Origin: Puccinia triticina | Lineage: Eukaryota; Basidiomycota; Pucciniomycetes; Pucciniales; Pucciniaceae | NCBI RefSeq assembly: GCF_026914185.1 | Contig: NC_070571.1 | Coordinates: 1,116,001-1,180,000, forward strand | DNA length: 64,000 nucleotides | Direction of reading: 5' to 3' | Shown here: in pieces, positions 8,896-18,666 of the stretch | Position numbering within the stretch: position 1 is the stretch's first letter | Layout of the letters: each line of letters begins with the position of its first letter | Made by a program: the position numbers and the translations under genes | The notes under the pieces: generated by a model | The model's input: only the letters and a program-made list of their open reading frames with translations | What the model was told of the DNA's origin: nothing | Databases searched by the model: none

Positions 8896-11038
8896 CTACA
8901 AAAAATGACGACCTTCAACGGGGTCGTCGCGCGCTTTCCCTTTGCGCGTCAGGATCGCCTTGCGACCGCCTCCCGGGAAATCACGCTCCCAGCGTCCCGA
9001 ATCCACAGAACAAAGAGTAATCTCGATTCTCCGACCATTGGCGTCCGGAATGAGGATCTTCTCGCCCGTCTGACCAGAGAAGGCGAGTGTGACGTCGAAA
9101 TCCATGAGAAAAGGCCTTCCCAGAATGATGGGCCTGTCCATGCGCGTGATCCAAAAGTGGCAGGTGCCCACTATTGACTTCCCGATCCTAATGGGGACGT
9201 CTTCGGCGACGCCAACCAATTCACAAGCCTGATTCCCGATGCCATACACTGCTGAGCTGAAGTTGACGCGGGGGCTTAGATTGAGCTTCGATGCCTTCGC
9301 ATCCGAGATCAAGTTCAGTTGAGATCCGGAATCCACTAAAGGGGCCGCATTGCCTTCATCTTCTCCGAGCAAGCAGGGTAAATACCCCAATGGGCAAGAA
9401 TACAGTCGATTCTCTTCCTCTTGAGGCGGGGACTCCTCCAAAAGCGTCCCGGAGTGGACCTTCAGCTCCTCGGCGTTGACTTCTACCCGGCGCTTCGAGA
9501 CCCACCGTTTCATCCCATCGGCGATGGCTGGCGCGACGGCACATAACTCTGCAACCGTAACCGTCAACGGGAGGTCAGAAATCTTCTGCAGCATGCCTTC
9601 GACTGCTTTAGGGTGATCCTTGGCGATCCCTCTCTCGAACCTGACTCTAGATGGGCCTGAATCCGATTTAGAGGGAGCAGAAGAAGGACCGGTTTCGACC
9701 GGAACTGACGGCTGGGGCGGGCCGGCCGGTGAACGCTCAAAAAGCTCGGGCTCAGCGTCCATATCTTCAGCTTCTGATCCGGAACTAGGAGAAGGGGCTT
9801 TCTTTGGGAACTTCTTAGCGGCAGAAGCTGGGACTGCCGGGGCCTTATAAGGTTTAGGCGCTTCGTGCTTCTTGCGCGCCGGATCCGATTGATAAGAGCC
9901 AGAAAAAGATTGGGAAGACACAGCCGGGGGGTACCATGGGTCCAAAGACCCGCAAGCTGCTCGATATTCCGTAGTCGCTGAGCTGGCCTGCGGTTGGAAA
10001 GAAGCAACCACGTGCCGAATCGGTCGTGACGCATCAAAAGGAATAAGAGCGCCATTTGGGAGGAAAAAGTTGGTTCCTTTTTGCTCGACCAACTTCTCCT
10101 CCTTATCTTTCTTGAGCTCGAAACAGCGGGCAGTACCGTGGCCCTCCCTATGACAGTAATATCACACTAGAGGTCCGCGAGGCCTGGGCGGAACAGAGGA
10201 TGATTGAGGAGCCGCCAGTTCTTTCTTGATCCTTTGTTCAAACGACTGAAGCATACGCGAGAGGTCGTCCACGGTGGCTGGAGCCTTCGACGCTGAGTCC
10301 ACTGGCTTGGGTTTCCTGTCCGCTTCCATCTTCTGCATGATCTCGTTCGAATTCTTGAAAGTAGAGTCGACAACTGGAGCGGCTGATCTAGAATCTTCAA
10401 AGGTGAGGGCCGTTTGAGTCCTCATCACCTCGTCGACGGCCACTTTGAGAACCTCGAAAGCAGGCAGTTTGAACCGATTGTCCAAGGTGGTGATCATCTC
10501 TTTTGATCTGATGAGCTGATCTCTGATACGCTCCTGGACACCCGCCGAGAATGACTTGTAGTACCAAGTCCGCAATTCCTCAACAGAGTCGATGTGAGCT
10601 TTGCAAAGAAGATATGACTGGATCGGGTCCCACACTCGCCGAAAAGCCTGATACTGGCCCACCGTCGCGACGCCGCCTTTATCCATCCATTCTTGGACCA
10701 AAGATTCCAAATCCCGCGTCGTAAATCTTGCAGTATCCACTTTTCCCCAATACGCAATCATAGCAGCTTTCAGGGTGGCCCAAACTGGTGGTTCGAAAAC
10801 CGTCCAGTGTCTCGAGAACGTCCTTGACTGCGTCGTTGCGAACAAAGAACCGGATTTGCTGGGCCATATCGGCTTCGGATGCGCCATCCAGCTTGGCAGC
10901 CAACTGATACTCCATCAAAAACCGCTCGACGTTGGTTCCGTCGAACCCCAGCGTCTTGTCCTGAGGCTTGATCTTCACCATCCGAACGCTGGATGTTGCT
11001 GCAGATGCGTCGGCCATCGCGCTAGGAGGAGAGGCCAA
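8896..11038 (-). pseudogene. gag: gypsy gag-protease, broken by one frameshift and one stop
   Basis: Three open segments together encode a Gag-protease precursor. The N-terminal segment (from 11038) switches frame near 10796-10799, where a run of four A on the plus strand looks one base too long; the capsid-like sequence then continues from about 10800 to 10165. At 10162-10164 an in-frame TGA takes the place of the first cysteine of a CCHC zinc knuckle: the next residues read YYCHREGHGTARC, so only the leading Cys of CX2CX4HX4C is lost. The same frame continues without a shift to a protease with LVDSGSQLNLIS as the active-site motif and ILGRPF as the flap-distal motif, and ends at TAG 8896-8898. 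Readthrough of TGA would give a nearly intact protein, but with the frameshift the simplest reading is an inactivated gag. Confidence 0.85.
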
Positions 11039-11075
11039 AATACTGACGAAGAAAAGCAGAGGAAGGGTCCGGTGC

Positions 11076-11155
11076 GGCTCACTTGCGTGGCAAGTGTAAT
11101 GCTTTCGAAACGTGTAGCGAAGACCCTCGGAGGTGCACTAATGGAGAGAACTTAC
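11076..11155 (-). repeat. intron-like cassette in the 5' leader
   Basis: Sense strand GTAAGT at 11155-11150 and GTGAGCC at 11082-11076. It lies in the untranslated leader between the primer site and the gag start, so here it could act as a real mini-intron or splice donor. Confidence 0.55.
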
Positions 11156-11328
11156 TTTTATCTCTCCTAACCTCCGCGAAACAAGTACGCCAAACACCGT
11201 CGACAACAGAAGAAAACAGTCGTCCGTGGCCGGCAAGAAGGGAAAGGAGATCTGGGAAGGGAAAGAAATTGATTAAAAGAAAGGATCCCAGAGGGAAAGC
11301 GCCTCAACCGCCGATCGTCTCGAAATCC

Positions 11329-11384
11329 GTAAGGCGAGACTGTAAATCTTGAGGTCGCTGGTTTGATCCCGGCTCGGGGGACCA
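11329..11384 (+). other. primer-binding site extended into a tRNA-Tyr 3' half
   Basis: Two bases inside the 5' LTR, the plus strand ends in CCA and, read backwards, shows a T arm (stem GCTGG/CCGGC, 7-nt loop), a variable loop and an anticodon arm (stem CGAGA/TCTTG, loop CTGTAAA with anticodon GTA). This matches the 3' half of a tyrosine tRNA. The minus strand therefore complements the primer tRNA over about 55 nt, not the usual 8-18. The encoded CCA and the absence of an anticodon intron point to copying from a mature tRNA. The 5' half of a tRNA is not convincingly present. Confidence 0.75.
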
Positions 11385-11386
11385 AA

Positions 11387-12177
11387 TGTGGAACTCCGAC
11401 CGGTGCTGGGCCGTCGGCAGTTACTGGAAGGGATGTTGCGCTCTTGCGCTGCCTTCGCGGTGGTCCGGGGGAGATTCTTGGATTCGAGTGATAGCGGAAG
11501 TTGGGGGGGGGGGGGATTTTGGTTTGAGACGACAGGAGGTAGATTCCCGTCGGCGGTGGTTTGTTTGTTGAGAATCTAGGAAAAGCCGGCGAACTGGGCC
11601 GGGGAACAGTGATCTTAAAGAGGGGAATCTGGAAGAGGATCGACGCGGGGCTGAGAGGAATAACTCAGAAGCTCCGCGAGTATATCTTGACTGGGATCAA
11701 TAAGCTTTTAGATTCGAGGTGACGAGATGATCTGACAAAATTTTGGGTTCAGACGAAGTCTCATGCCGTCCCTTCCGCCTAAGCTCCGAAGAACTTAAAC
11801 TTCAGGGATGATGACAATCTTGTGACAGGTCATCACAACCACCCGCGCGCCTATGCGCGCGCCACAACTGAAAAGGAAAAGACAACAACTAGGAGGCTAA
11901 GGAAAAAAGAAAAGAAAACCAACCCACCACACTCTAACCATCCAACGCGCGCAATATGAAAGAAGAAAATAACCAAACATGATGAAAAGAAACTGGCAGG
12001 AAAACAGAAGCATGAAAAAAAAAGAAAAGAACAAAAGAAAAGCAAGAAAAAGAAAACCTGAAACGCCTTGAGGAAGCCTTGAGGAAGCCTTGAGGGCTGG
12101 AAACTTGAAGTCTTGCTGAGCTTGAAGTCCCGCCGGATATCCTGCGCGCCGGCGGCGCCACGAGTATGGTCACCACA
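11387..12177 (-). repeat. LTR (5' LTR in element sense)
   Basis: Near-identical direct repeat of 3586-4375, followed by the ACGT target duplication. The promoter of the element should lie here on the minus strand; no single TATA box stands out. Confidence 0.95.
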
Positions 12178-12181
12178 ACGT

Positions 12182-12911
12182 AGGGAGTACAGGCAGCTGT
12201 CCACATTTGAACAAAATATGGTTCGTGTGCTGAGATTCTTTCAAAGTTTTTGTGTGCTTGTTTCAGACTGGCACGTGTGGGAATTGATGTGTGTTCCTGC
12301 CCACCATGTCCGGTCGGACCCAGCTGTCTTGCTTTGTGTTTGAAAATCCGAGCTTGCTGTTTCACTGTCCATTCTCACCTGGACGCCGTGGGGAGGTCTG
12401 GTTTGGGTTGGGGAGATCAGGGCGGGGGAACGCGCAGCTCTTCTTGAGCGCTCCCCGCGGGCACAGCCGCGCCACCACGCTCGGAGGACGCGGTCGTGAA
12501 CCACTCTGTGCTCTCTCATGATCTAGGCCGCCAGCATAGCTGACTGCTCACATTGTGAGAGCCCTGGAAGTCAGGGAGTGACTTCCCAAGACTCTCGTGT
12601 GTGGGACGGGGGGAGGAATTGTCCCCGGTCCTAGAGCTGCGTCCCCGGAACGCTTCCCACTGTACAAAGTGCCCCGGGAGGGGGTACTTCACAGAGAGAA
12701 GTCCCAGTGGGAGGGGAAGGCAGTGGACCGGATCCTCCCGGAGCAGAAAGCCCCCGGAGGGTGTGAGGGCGAAGGCGCTAGACCCATCTCTCCGGCCCGG
12801 GAGGGCTCGGAGCCGGGCGCCTACGTGGATTCTGCTCCTGTCCCGCCCCTGGAAGGAAAAAAAGGGGGGGGGGGGAAGGTAGGACAATAGGATTGCATGA
12901 TAGGAGGATGC
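12182..12911. other. GC-rich spacer between gypsy and DIRS-type elements
   Basis: It holds overlapping open frames on both strands without recognisable domains, as expected of GC-rich noncoding DNA. The part next to the recombinase gene (from about 12500) probably belongs to the 3' end of the DIRS/Ngaro-type element, but I could not identify its split direct repeats by eye. Confidence 0.5.
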
Positions 12912-13979
12912 TCAATTGACCCAACACTTCTGAAGTTCGCGCAGGACATCGTTGGTGTCGGCAGTCTCTGCGTCGGAGTATTCTCTGATGTATAGTTTGT
13001 AACAATCCGAGGTCCAACGCCCTAGCCAACGGATGCCGTCTTCGTGGACTCCAGCCGCTTGGAGAAAGGAGGTTCCTCCGACTCTGAAAGAGTGGCCTGA
13101 GATCCCGGAGCACCCGTTCTCATTCCAGAATTGAGACAAGGCACGACACGCGGCGGGTTTGGTGAGGTGCATCCGGGTGCCAGCTTCCCAGTATCCGAAC
13201 AGAGAAGTGTCATGCCCTGCGGCGTTTCTGAATCTTCTATTGAGGGCCAGGATGGGGCATACCATCATCTTTCTTGCGGATAGATGGATCTCTTGAACTT
13301 CTCCCGGGCCGGCCGTCTTGGCACCTCTGACAGCTATAGTGGCCTTCCTCTTGAGGTTGACTGTCTGAAAGTTGACGTCCTCGACTAGTACCAAGGCTGA
13401 TTCGCGGAGAGGGCCGCTCTTGTCGTTGTAGGTGAGTTCCCCAAGCCTAGCCAGTCCCCAGAAAGCCACAATGACTAGGTCGAGCAGTGCCTTCTGGAAT
13501 TCGGTTCCTTTGATCCACGCCGTCATCAGCATGACCAGGTGTCTGATCATCACGGCGCCCTTCTTCGGTCTCGAAGATTGTTTGGCGTCTATATACGCAG
13601 AGGATTTCAGGAGCGTGCCGATTTTGTTCTTCGTTTCGTGTGGGTATGGCGCGTCGTGCATAGTATGCCACATCTGGATGCCGGCAAGGTACTTGGCGAG
13701 CGTCACTGAAGACACCTTGTGGGGGGCTTGACTCTCGTACGTACGGCCCGCCCAGTAACAGAAGTCATAAATATCTCTCGCGGTGAGTGGGAGGAGGAAG
13801 GGGTTCCGATTCGTGCTTTCTGCGAATTTGAAATATTTTTTGACTGCGGAGTTGTAGCAGGTCAAGGTGTTCCACCGGTAACCCAAGAGAAAGTGTTTGT
13901 CTTGGGTGGACAGCTCCCGGGCGGGTGACCCTCTTCTAGCGAGGGTCGTAAGGGCCGCTAGGTGGTCTGCTGAGGACAT
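12912..13979 (-). CDS. tyrosine recombinase (DIRS/Ngaro type)
   Basis: 355 codons. The catalytic set of the lambda-integrase/Cre superfamily is visible: Arg178 in WGLARLGEL, His296 and Arg299 in GHSFRVGGTS, Trp322 in LGRWTSD and the nucleophile Tyr330 in CYKLYIREY. The first 130 residues would form the helical core-binding domain. The enzyme inserts a circular DNA intermediate by strand exchange, so no target duplication is expected. It is the 3'-most gene of the element and follows RT after a spacer of 170 nt. All catalytic residues are present, so the protein may be active. The start is the first Met of the open frame. Confidence 0.92.
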   Translation of the reverse strand: MSSADHLAALTTLARRGSPARELSTQDKHFLLGYRWNTLTCYNSAVKKYFKFAESTNRNPFLLPLTARDIYDFCYWAGRTYESQAPHKVSSVTLAKYLAGIQMWHTMHDAPYPHETKNKIGTLLKSSAYIDAKQSSRPKKGAVMIRHLVMLMTAWIKGTEFQKALLDLVIVAFWGLARLGELTYNDKSGPLRESALVLVEDVNFQTVNLKRKATIAVRGAKTAGPGEVQEIHLSARKMMVCPILALNRRFRNAAGHDTSLFGYWEAGTRMHLTKPAACRALSQFWNENGCSGISGHSFRVGGTSFLQAAGVHEDGIRWLGRWTSDCYKLYIREYSDAETADTNDVLRELQKCWVN

Positions 13980-14149
13980 GTTTGGAGTTGGGACAGTTGC
14001 TGGGAGTTCTCTGATCGAGGAGTGGTGTGATGGCTCTGGGATTTCATTGCAGGCTTTAACACACTTTTATAATCACGGATAGAGGGAGGAGGACAGGCCA
14101 AGGAAATTATCGGAGAGAGTGAAACAACATGATAGGGGAAGCACGGAGG

Positions 14150-15880
14150 TTACACTTGAAACAGGCGGTATTCCAGGTCCCACGGGACCACTACTGCCAC
14201 CTGAAACATTTTGTCGTGTTTGGATCTATCGCCCCGTGACAGGGCGTCCGCCGCGTTTTCTTTTGATGTGACGCGTCGCGAGACGATGTCGATTTCCATG
14301 TCTATCAACGATTTCTGGATGATCTTCCATTCCTCGTTGACGGCGGGGTGTTTGGATTTCCTCTTCTGGATCACCGTTTCTGTTGTGGTATGGTCGGTCC
14401 AAACGATGAGTGTTTTCCCGGGTTGGATTCCCATTTCTTTAAGGATGAGGAGTCCGAGTCGTATAGCGACCGTCTCTAGCCAAGCAATGTCCCTTTTCGG
14501 TTCTGGACCTTGGTCCCAGCCTTGAGCCAGCTGAAATTGGGCCCACCTCTTGCCTATGAGGACACCTATTCCGAAGCTGGTAGAGGCATCCCCCACCCAC
14601 CCGATTTCAATGGGGTCCGGGTTCTGGATCATCCTTGTCTCCTTGTACTGAAGGAGCATTGATAACCAATATTCGAGGTCGACCCGCGCGTCCTTCGGGA
14701 GTGTGCGGTCGGTTCTTCTGTGTATCCAGCCGTTCATCCACCTGTACAGGCTGTTAAGATAGCATCGTAGTTGGGGGAGAATGTACGAGACGTGGTTCAG
14801 TCGTCCCGCCAGCTGTTCTACTTGAGCAAAGGTGAATTCCGCTCCCGGTACAAGGAAGGCTTTCACTTGCTGTACCCTCTGGTACTTCTTGTCGTCCGGG
14901 AGTCGTACGGTTTTCTTGGTGGCGTTCCAGACGAAACCTATGTACTTCTGCTCTTCTTTAAACGGCGAGTATTTTGTTGCGTTTGTTTTGACACCTAGCT
15001 GTTTGGATCTTGCCACGATGTGGTCCATCTCCACTTTGGAGTGGAGCGTCTTGACGAAAAGGTTGTCGTCGACCCAGCGAAAAATGTTGACGAGGTCGAA
15101 CTCTTTCTTCATGAGATCCTTCCAGGCGTCTGCCGGTCGGCCGAACGACCCGCAGCCTGCTACTCCGCCGAAGGCGATCCGAGTGTCGATCAGGATCCCG
15201 CCGTTGAAGTCCTGTACCATTAGGTAGCGCCATTGATCTTTTGATGTAGGGATTTGGCGGTAGGCCTTTTCCCAGTCGAAAATCGCTAGGAGTAGCGGTT
15301 GGGTTTGGTTACGGAAGAATCGCGATGTTGACTCAAAGTCGTCCCACGTCGTTATGTAGTCAAGTTTGTCTACAAATGAGTTGACTGAGGGAATTTCTGG
15401 GTTATTCCGGGGGAAGGAGAGGTCGTTTATCGGTCGTACCAAGCCGTCACCATTCGCCGCCGCTCCCAGGGGGTTTGTCCGGAAGAAGTCGTATCTTTCC
15501 ATTAGCTGTTCGTGCGTGAAGGGTCCGAACATCCTTCCGGCGGCGATCTCCTTCGCTATTGTAGCTTCAATCTTCTCTCTCGCTAGTAACGCTCCTTGGT
15601 GGTTTGGGGGCGTGAAGTATGGGACTCCGGGACCAAGGTTGTGTTCCGGGATCCCCTGGTGGAACCCATATCTGAAGCCGCGTATAACGTCGCTATACTC
15701 CTCTGCTAAGCCGGCTTGGCGCAGGGCCGCTTCCCATTCCTCTATGTTCATCTCACAGGTTACGTGCACCGGCCATCTCAGTGGATTTGGGCTGCTCTCG
15801 TCGGGCACCGGTGTCTCTACTGGTGCGCAATGGCTCGCGTCTTCCGGCGCCTTGTCCCTAATGAGGTGCACAAGATTCAT
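14150..15880 (-). CDS. reverse transcriptase-RNase H of DIRS/Ngaro type
   Basis: 576 codons. Reverse transcriptase motifs include AIFDWEKAYRQI (first catalytic Asp, residue 202), FGGVAGCGSFGRPA and the VDD box in FRWVDDNLF (residues 270-272). The RNase H domain follows, with GWVGDAST, a conserved Glu in AWLETVAIRL and Asp in IVWTDHTTTE, ending near ADALSRGD. The domain order and VDD box are those of DIRS/Ngaro polymerases rather than Ty3 or Ty1 types. No methyltransferase domain is seen, which favours Ngaro over classic DIRS1. The frame is open throughout. Confidence 0.92.
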   Translation of the reverse strand: MNLVHLIRDKAPEDASHCAPVETPVPDESSPNPLRWPVHVTCEMNIEEWEAALRQAGLAEEYSDVIRGFRYGFHQGIPEHNLGPGVPYFTPPNHQGALLAREKIEATIAKEIAAGRMFGPFTHEQLMERYDFFRTNPLGAAANGDGLVRPINDLSFPRNNPEIPSVNSFVDKLDYITTWDDFESTSRFFRNQTQPLLLAIFDWEKAYRQIPTSKDQWRYLMVQDFNGGILIDTRIAFGGVAGCGSFGRPADAWKDLMKKEFDLVNIFRWVDDNLFVKTLHSKVEMDHIVARSKQLGVKTNATKYSPFKEEQKYIGFVWNATKKTVRLPDDKKYQRVQQVKAFLVPGAEFTFAQVEQLAGRLNHVSYILPQLRCYLNSLYRWMNGWIHRRTDRTLPKDARVDLEYWLSMLLQYKETRMIQNPDPIEIGWVGDASTSFGIGVLIGKRWAQFQLAQGWDQGPEPKRDIAWLETVAIRLGLLILKEMGIQPGKTLIVWTDHTTTETVIQKRKSKHPAVNEEWKIIQKSLIDMEIDIVSRRVTSKENAADALSRGDRSKHDKMFQVAVVVPWDLEYRLFQV

Positions 15881-16147
15881 GGGTGTCAGGAGTGGGTTCT
15901 TATATTACGCTCTCTTTTCATACGACCTATTACAAGTTGTAGGATGGGGAGGGAGGCGATTGCAGGCCGATGAGGGGGGGGCGTTATTGGTTGGGGTAGT
16001 GGAAAAAGGATAGTGAGAAGGAAGAAGAAATTAAGAGGAAGGATTCGATGGGGTCGATGTCTCTAGAATGGGGCGGTTCTGGATGGTTACACACGAATGT
16101 TAGAGGAAAGGGAGGCGATGGGAATGGGAGTGAAGAAGAGACGGTAC

Positions 16148-17669
16148 CTACTGGTCGCGGTTGCGGTTGCGCACGCTTCCTCCGGTGTGGTTAGGGTTGA
16201 AGTGGTTCCCTTTATAGCCACTCCCTGGAGGGCCTCGCCCTTGTTTGGGTTTTGAGGGGAGGGACGCGTGGCCCGGTGCCGTGGCCGAGGGAGGGTGGTC
16301 TTCTTGGGTCCCTTTCTGGTGCGGTTTGGTTTTTGGCGGGTTTGGTTGGGCTGGGGGATTGGATCGGTTGGCCTTTGGGGGCCGGATTCCTTTCATCGGG
16401 TCACCCCCAACTTTGCCTTCGCCTATTGCGTATGGGTTGTCCGCGAGACCGATCTCGTTGAAGTCACGGCAGGTGGAGATCGCCTCGTCTGCGGTCTCTT
16501 GTTTGAATTGGGAGATGTCGGAGAAGGACTCCACCCCGTCTTCTTCGACCCGGAAAGCGAAGGCATTGGTTCTGATCCGAATATCGTACCGGAGTGCCAC
16601 CATGAAGCCTCTCTTCCGGTGGAGCCTGTCGCAGTGCTCCTTGTGGGCAAGGATTCATTCCGCGAGAACCGGGTAGTGATACCTGTCGCGCATAGTCAGA
16701 TGGAAACACCGGTGGTTGAGGGTCCAGTCAGAGAAATTCTGAGAAAACTCGTCAGGTACTGGGAATCCGTGGTATCGGAGTCCTTTTTCGGAGGCTGTCT
16801 CTTCGACTTTGGGCCGGTTTTTTGAGTGTTTGGCTAGAGCTTTCTCCTGCCACTCTTGGTTGAAGATTGTCAGGGGAAGGGGGCCCTTACATTCGAGGAG
16901 AAGTTTGTGAAAATAGGGGGGGAAGCCGCCGTTGTCATGGGAATTGGAGCAACCTGCGATGAACTCCACGGTCCGCACTTGTGTCGTCTCCCCACTAGGG
17001 GCCGGTCTCTTTTGGGGGATGGATGGGGGGGTGAGGTCGATGGGATCGGTGTGGATCAGCCCTGTTTTCTGGTTACTCGGCTTCTGATCCGCTAGGATCG
17101 CTTCGTACATCTTCATGTATCGATCCGCTTTGACGTCATCTCCTTCTTTTTCGGCCTTGAGCATTTTGCTCAGCAAGATTGTCCGGGCCTCACGATTCGC
17201 TTCTGCCGCGGATTGCACGCCGTCCCTGTTCGCTGGGTTCCTCTTGGTTGCCCCTGTCTCTGCGGGTGACGTGAAGGACTGGGGTCAGTTCCGCTCTCGG
17301 CTGCCTAATTTTAGTTCTCTTTCCTGGCTTACCGCCTGCGGGAGCTGGGATCTCTGCTATCTCCGGGTCTCTGATCAGTTCCCTTTGGGGTTCTTCATCA
17401 GTGGTATCTGCTCTCGGAGTCGTCGCGATGATCTTCGCCGCAGCACGGTTCGTTGGCTTACTGGCCTTCGGCGCTTTTGTGGCTTTTGATTTGGGGACTG
17501 GACCTGGGGCCTGTGACGATGTCGCCTGTTGGCTTTCATCTGCGTCTGGCTCTTGGGTTGGGTGGGGGGGTTGTTGGGCCATTTGGCTTTCCTCACCTGC
17601 CTCGGGGGCAGTTTGTTGGGCGGCGGCTTTAATGGTGTTTGTTGTATCTTGGATGTTTAATCCGGACAT
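16148..17669 (-). pseudogene. gag-like protein of the DIRS/Ngaro element, broken
   Basis: A segment starting at 17669 is rich in Pro, Ala, Gln and Lys. Near 17220-17240 the coding sense moves to another frame, which then runs to a TGA at 16655-16657 and continues in the same frame to 16148. Around the TGA the context reads PVLAE-stop-ILAHKEHC, and a single change from CGA (Arg) explains it. The C-terminal part is basic and rich in Pro, Gly and Asn, as in nucleic-acid-binding Gag tails. No zinc knuckle is visible. The two lesions suggest this copy cannot make its own Gag. Confidence 0.7.
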
Positions 17670-18224
17670 TTGCGACGGGGAGTTTGGGTTTGCGAGGAAG
17701 ATAAGGTTGGTAGAGATAAGGTTGAAAGGTTGTTATGGGATGATGGTGTCTCGGTGATTAGGTTCGGTGAAATGATGAGGGGGTAGAGTTGTAGATGATA
17801 ACTATAAGGTTTTCAAAGGAGATTTGTGAAAATTCTGAACCGGGGGGGGTGGCGAAACCCAGGGGAGCTGAGGTAGAGACAGGAAGTGAGCGAGGGAAGT
17901 CGGCACAAGGGAGTTGGCGGAGGGAGGGAAGGTCTCTGAGGGAGCTTCAGACCCTGAGTTCTCTGCGAGGTAGCCAACGACCTCCCCAGTCCCTGTACGC
18001 CGCTATCTCCGGCGCCAGGGGCCTTGGGCGCGTACAGCAGCCAAATCCACATGCGTGCTTGGGCTTGGCGCGTACAGGGAGGGGCTGGGCGGTTCCATGG
18101 ACTCCACCCACCTCCCGCTACGCTCCCGGTAACACAACATGAAACCCTCACCCGTTGCCCTTGAGACCAACTCCAAGACTCCATTCATCAAGAATTGCAC
18201 ACACCTTGCCACTCAGTTTCTATC
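17670..18224. other. GC-rich spacer right of the DIRS-type element
   Basis: It likely includes the 5' untranslated end of the retroelement. A short motif, GGCGCGTACAG, occurs in variants around 18025-18080. No gene was seen. Confidence 0.45.
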
Positions 18225-18332
18225 CACTCGCCATCACCTTGCCAATCGCCCCTGGACAAACACTCGCCATCACCTCGCCAATTGCCCCTGAACATACACT
18301 CGCCATCACCTCGCCAATCTCCCCTGAAAAAA
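18225..18332. repeat. 36-bp tandem repeat, three units
   Basis: Three head-to-tail 36-bp units (18225, 18261, 18297), each starting CACTCGCCATCACCT, with a few substitutions. The array ends a few bases upstream of an ATG at 18339 and may be in a 5' leader or coding exon. Confidence 0.9.
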
Positions 18333-18666
18333 ACCAGCATGCCCGAATCGCAACTTGCCAGCAGCAGCGATAACTCAATAGGAGCGAATGCCAGCACAAG
18401 CCCCGCAGCTGTCTTCATCTCTCTCAATGCTGATTTCTCCGCTCGATCGCGCGATTCAATGGCAAGTACCTCTATCTATGTTGTTGAAGCGATCTGTTGT
18501 TGATAAATAACTGATTGGTAATTGTTTGTCCACTCCATTTGGATCATTGAATCTTTTTATAGGACAATTGATCATGTGTTGAGTCTCGGATCAACAACCG
18601 TGAGCTCTGGCGCGACCAACTTCAGCAGAAAATGCAGACTGATCTGATTAAACCCCGTTCCTGCCT

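Larger units (their letters stand above)
3586..12177 (-). mobile_element. complete Ty3/gypsy LTR retrotransposon
   Basis: An 8.6-kb element transcribed right to left. It is bounded by two LTRs of 790-791 bp that start TGTGG and end CCACA on the plus strand, and flanked on both sides by ACGT (3582-3585 and 12178-12181), a 4-bp target duplication. Internal order in the sense direction is tyrosine-tRNA-type primer site, gag-protease frame, then pol (RT, RNase H, integrase). Placing protease with gag and integrase after RNase H is the Ty3/gypsy order. The LTRs differ, by eye, at only two substitutions and one G-run length change, so the insertion is young. The gag part nevertheless carries a frameshift and a stop. 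The element is far richer in G+C than the flanking DNA. Confidence 0.95.
12912..17669 (-). mobile_element. DIRS/Ngaro-type tyrosine-recombinase retrotransposon
   Basis: Three consecutive minus-strand coding blocks are in the order gag-like, RT-RNase H, tyrosine recombinase. This combination defines the DIRS/Ngaro group, which integrates through a tyrosine recombinase and not a DDE integrase. The terminal (split direct) repeats that would set the true ends were not found, so these limits are only those of the coding region. RT and recombinase frames are open; gag has a stop and a frameshift. Confidence 0.85.

Noticed and set aside
9291..9850. Plus-strand frames opposite gypsy gag and pol
   Set aside because: They are antisense shadows caused by high G+C; the minus strand carries clear protease, RT and integrase motifs.
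11329..11384. A tRNA-Tyr gene on the plus strand
   Set aside because: The 5' half and acceptor partner strand are missing, CCA is encoded in the DNA, there is no anticodon intron, and it sits exactly at the primer site of an LTR element. It is a primer-site copy, not a gene.
18225..18332. A CRISPR-like array
   Set aside because: The units are directly adjacent with no spacers and the genome is eukaryotic; it is a minisatellite.
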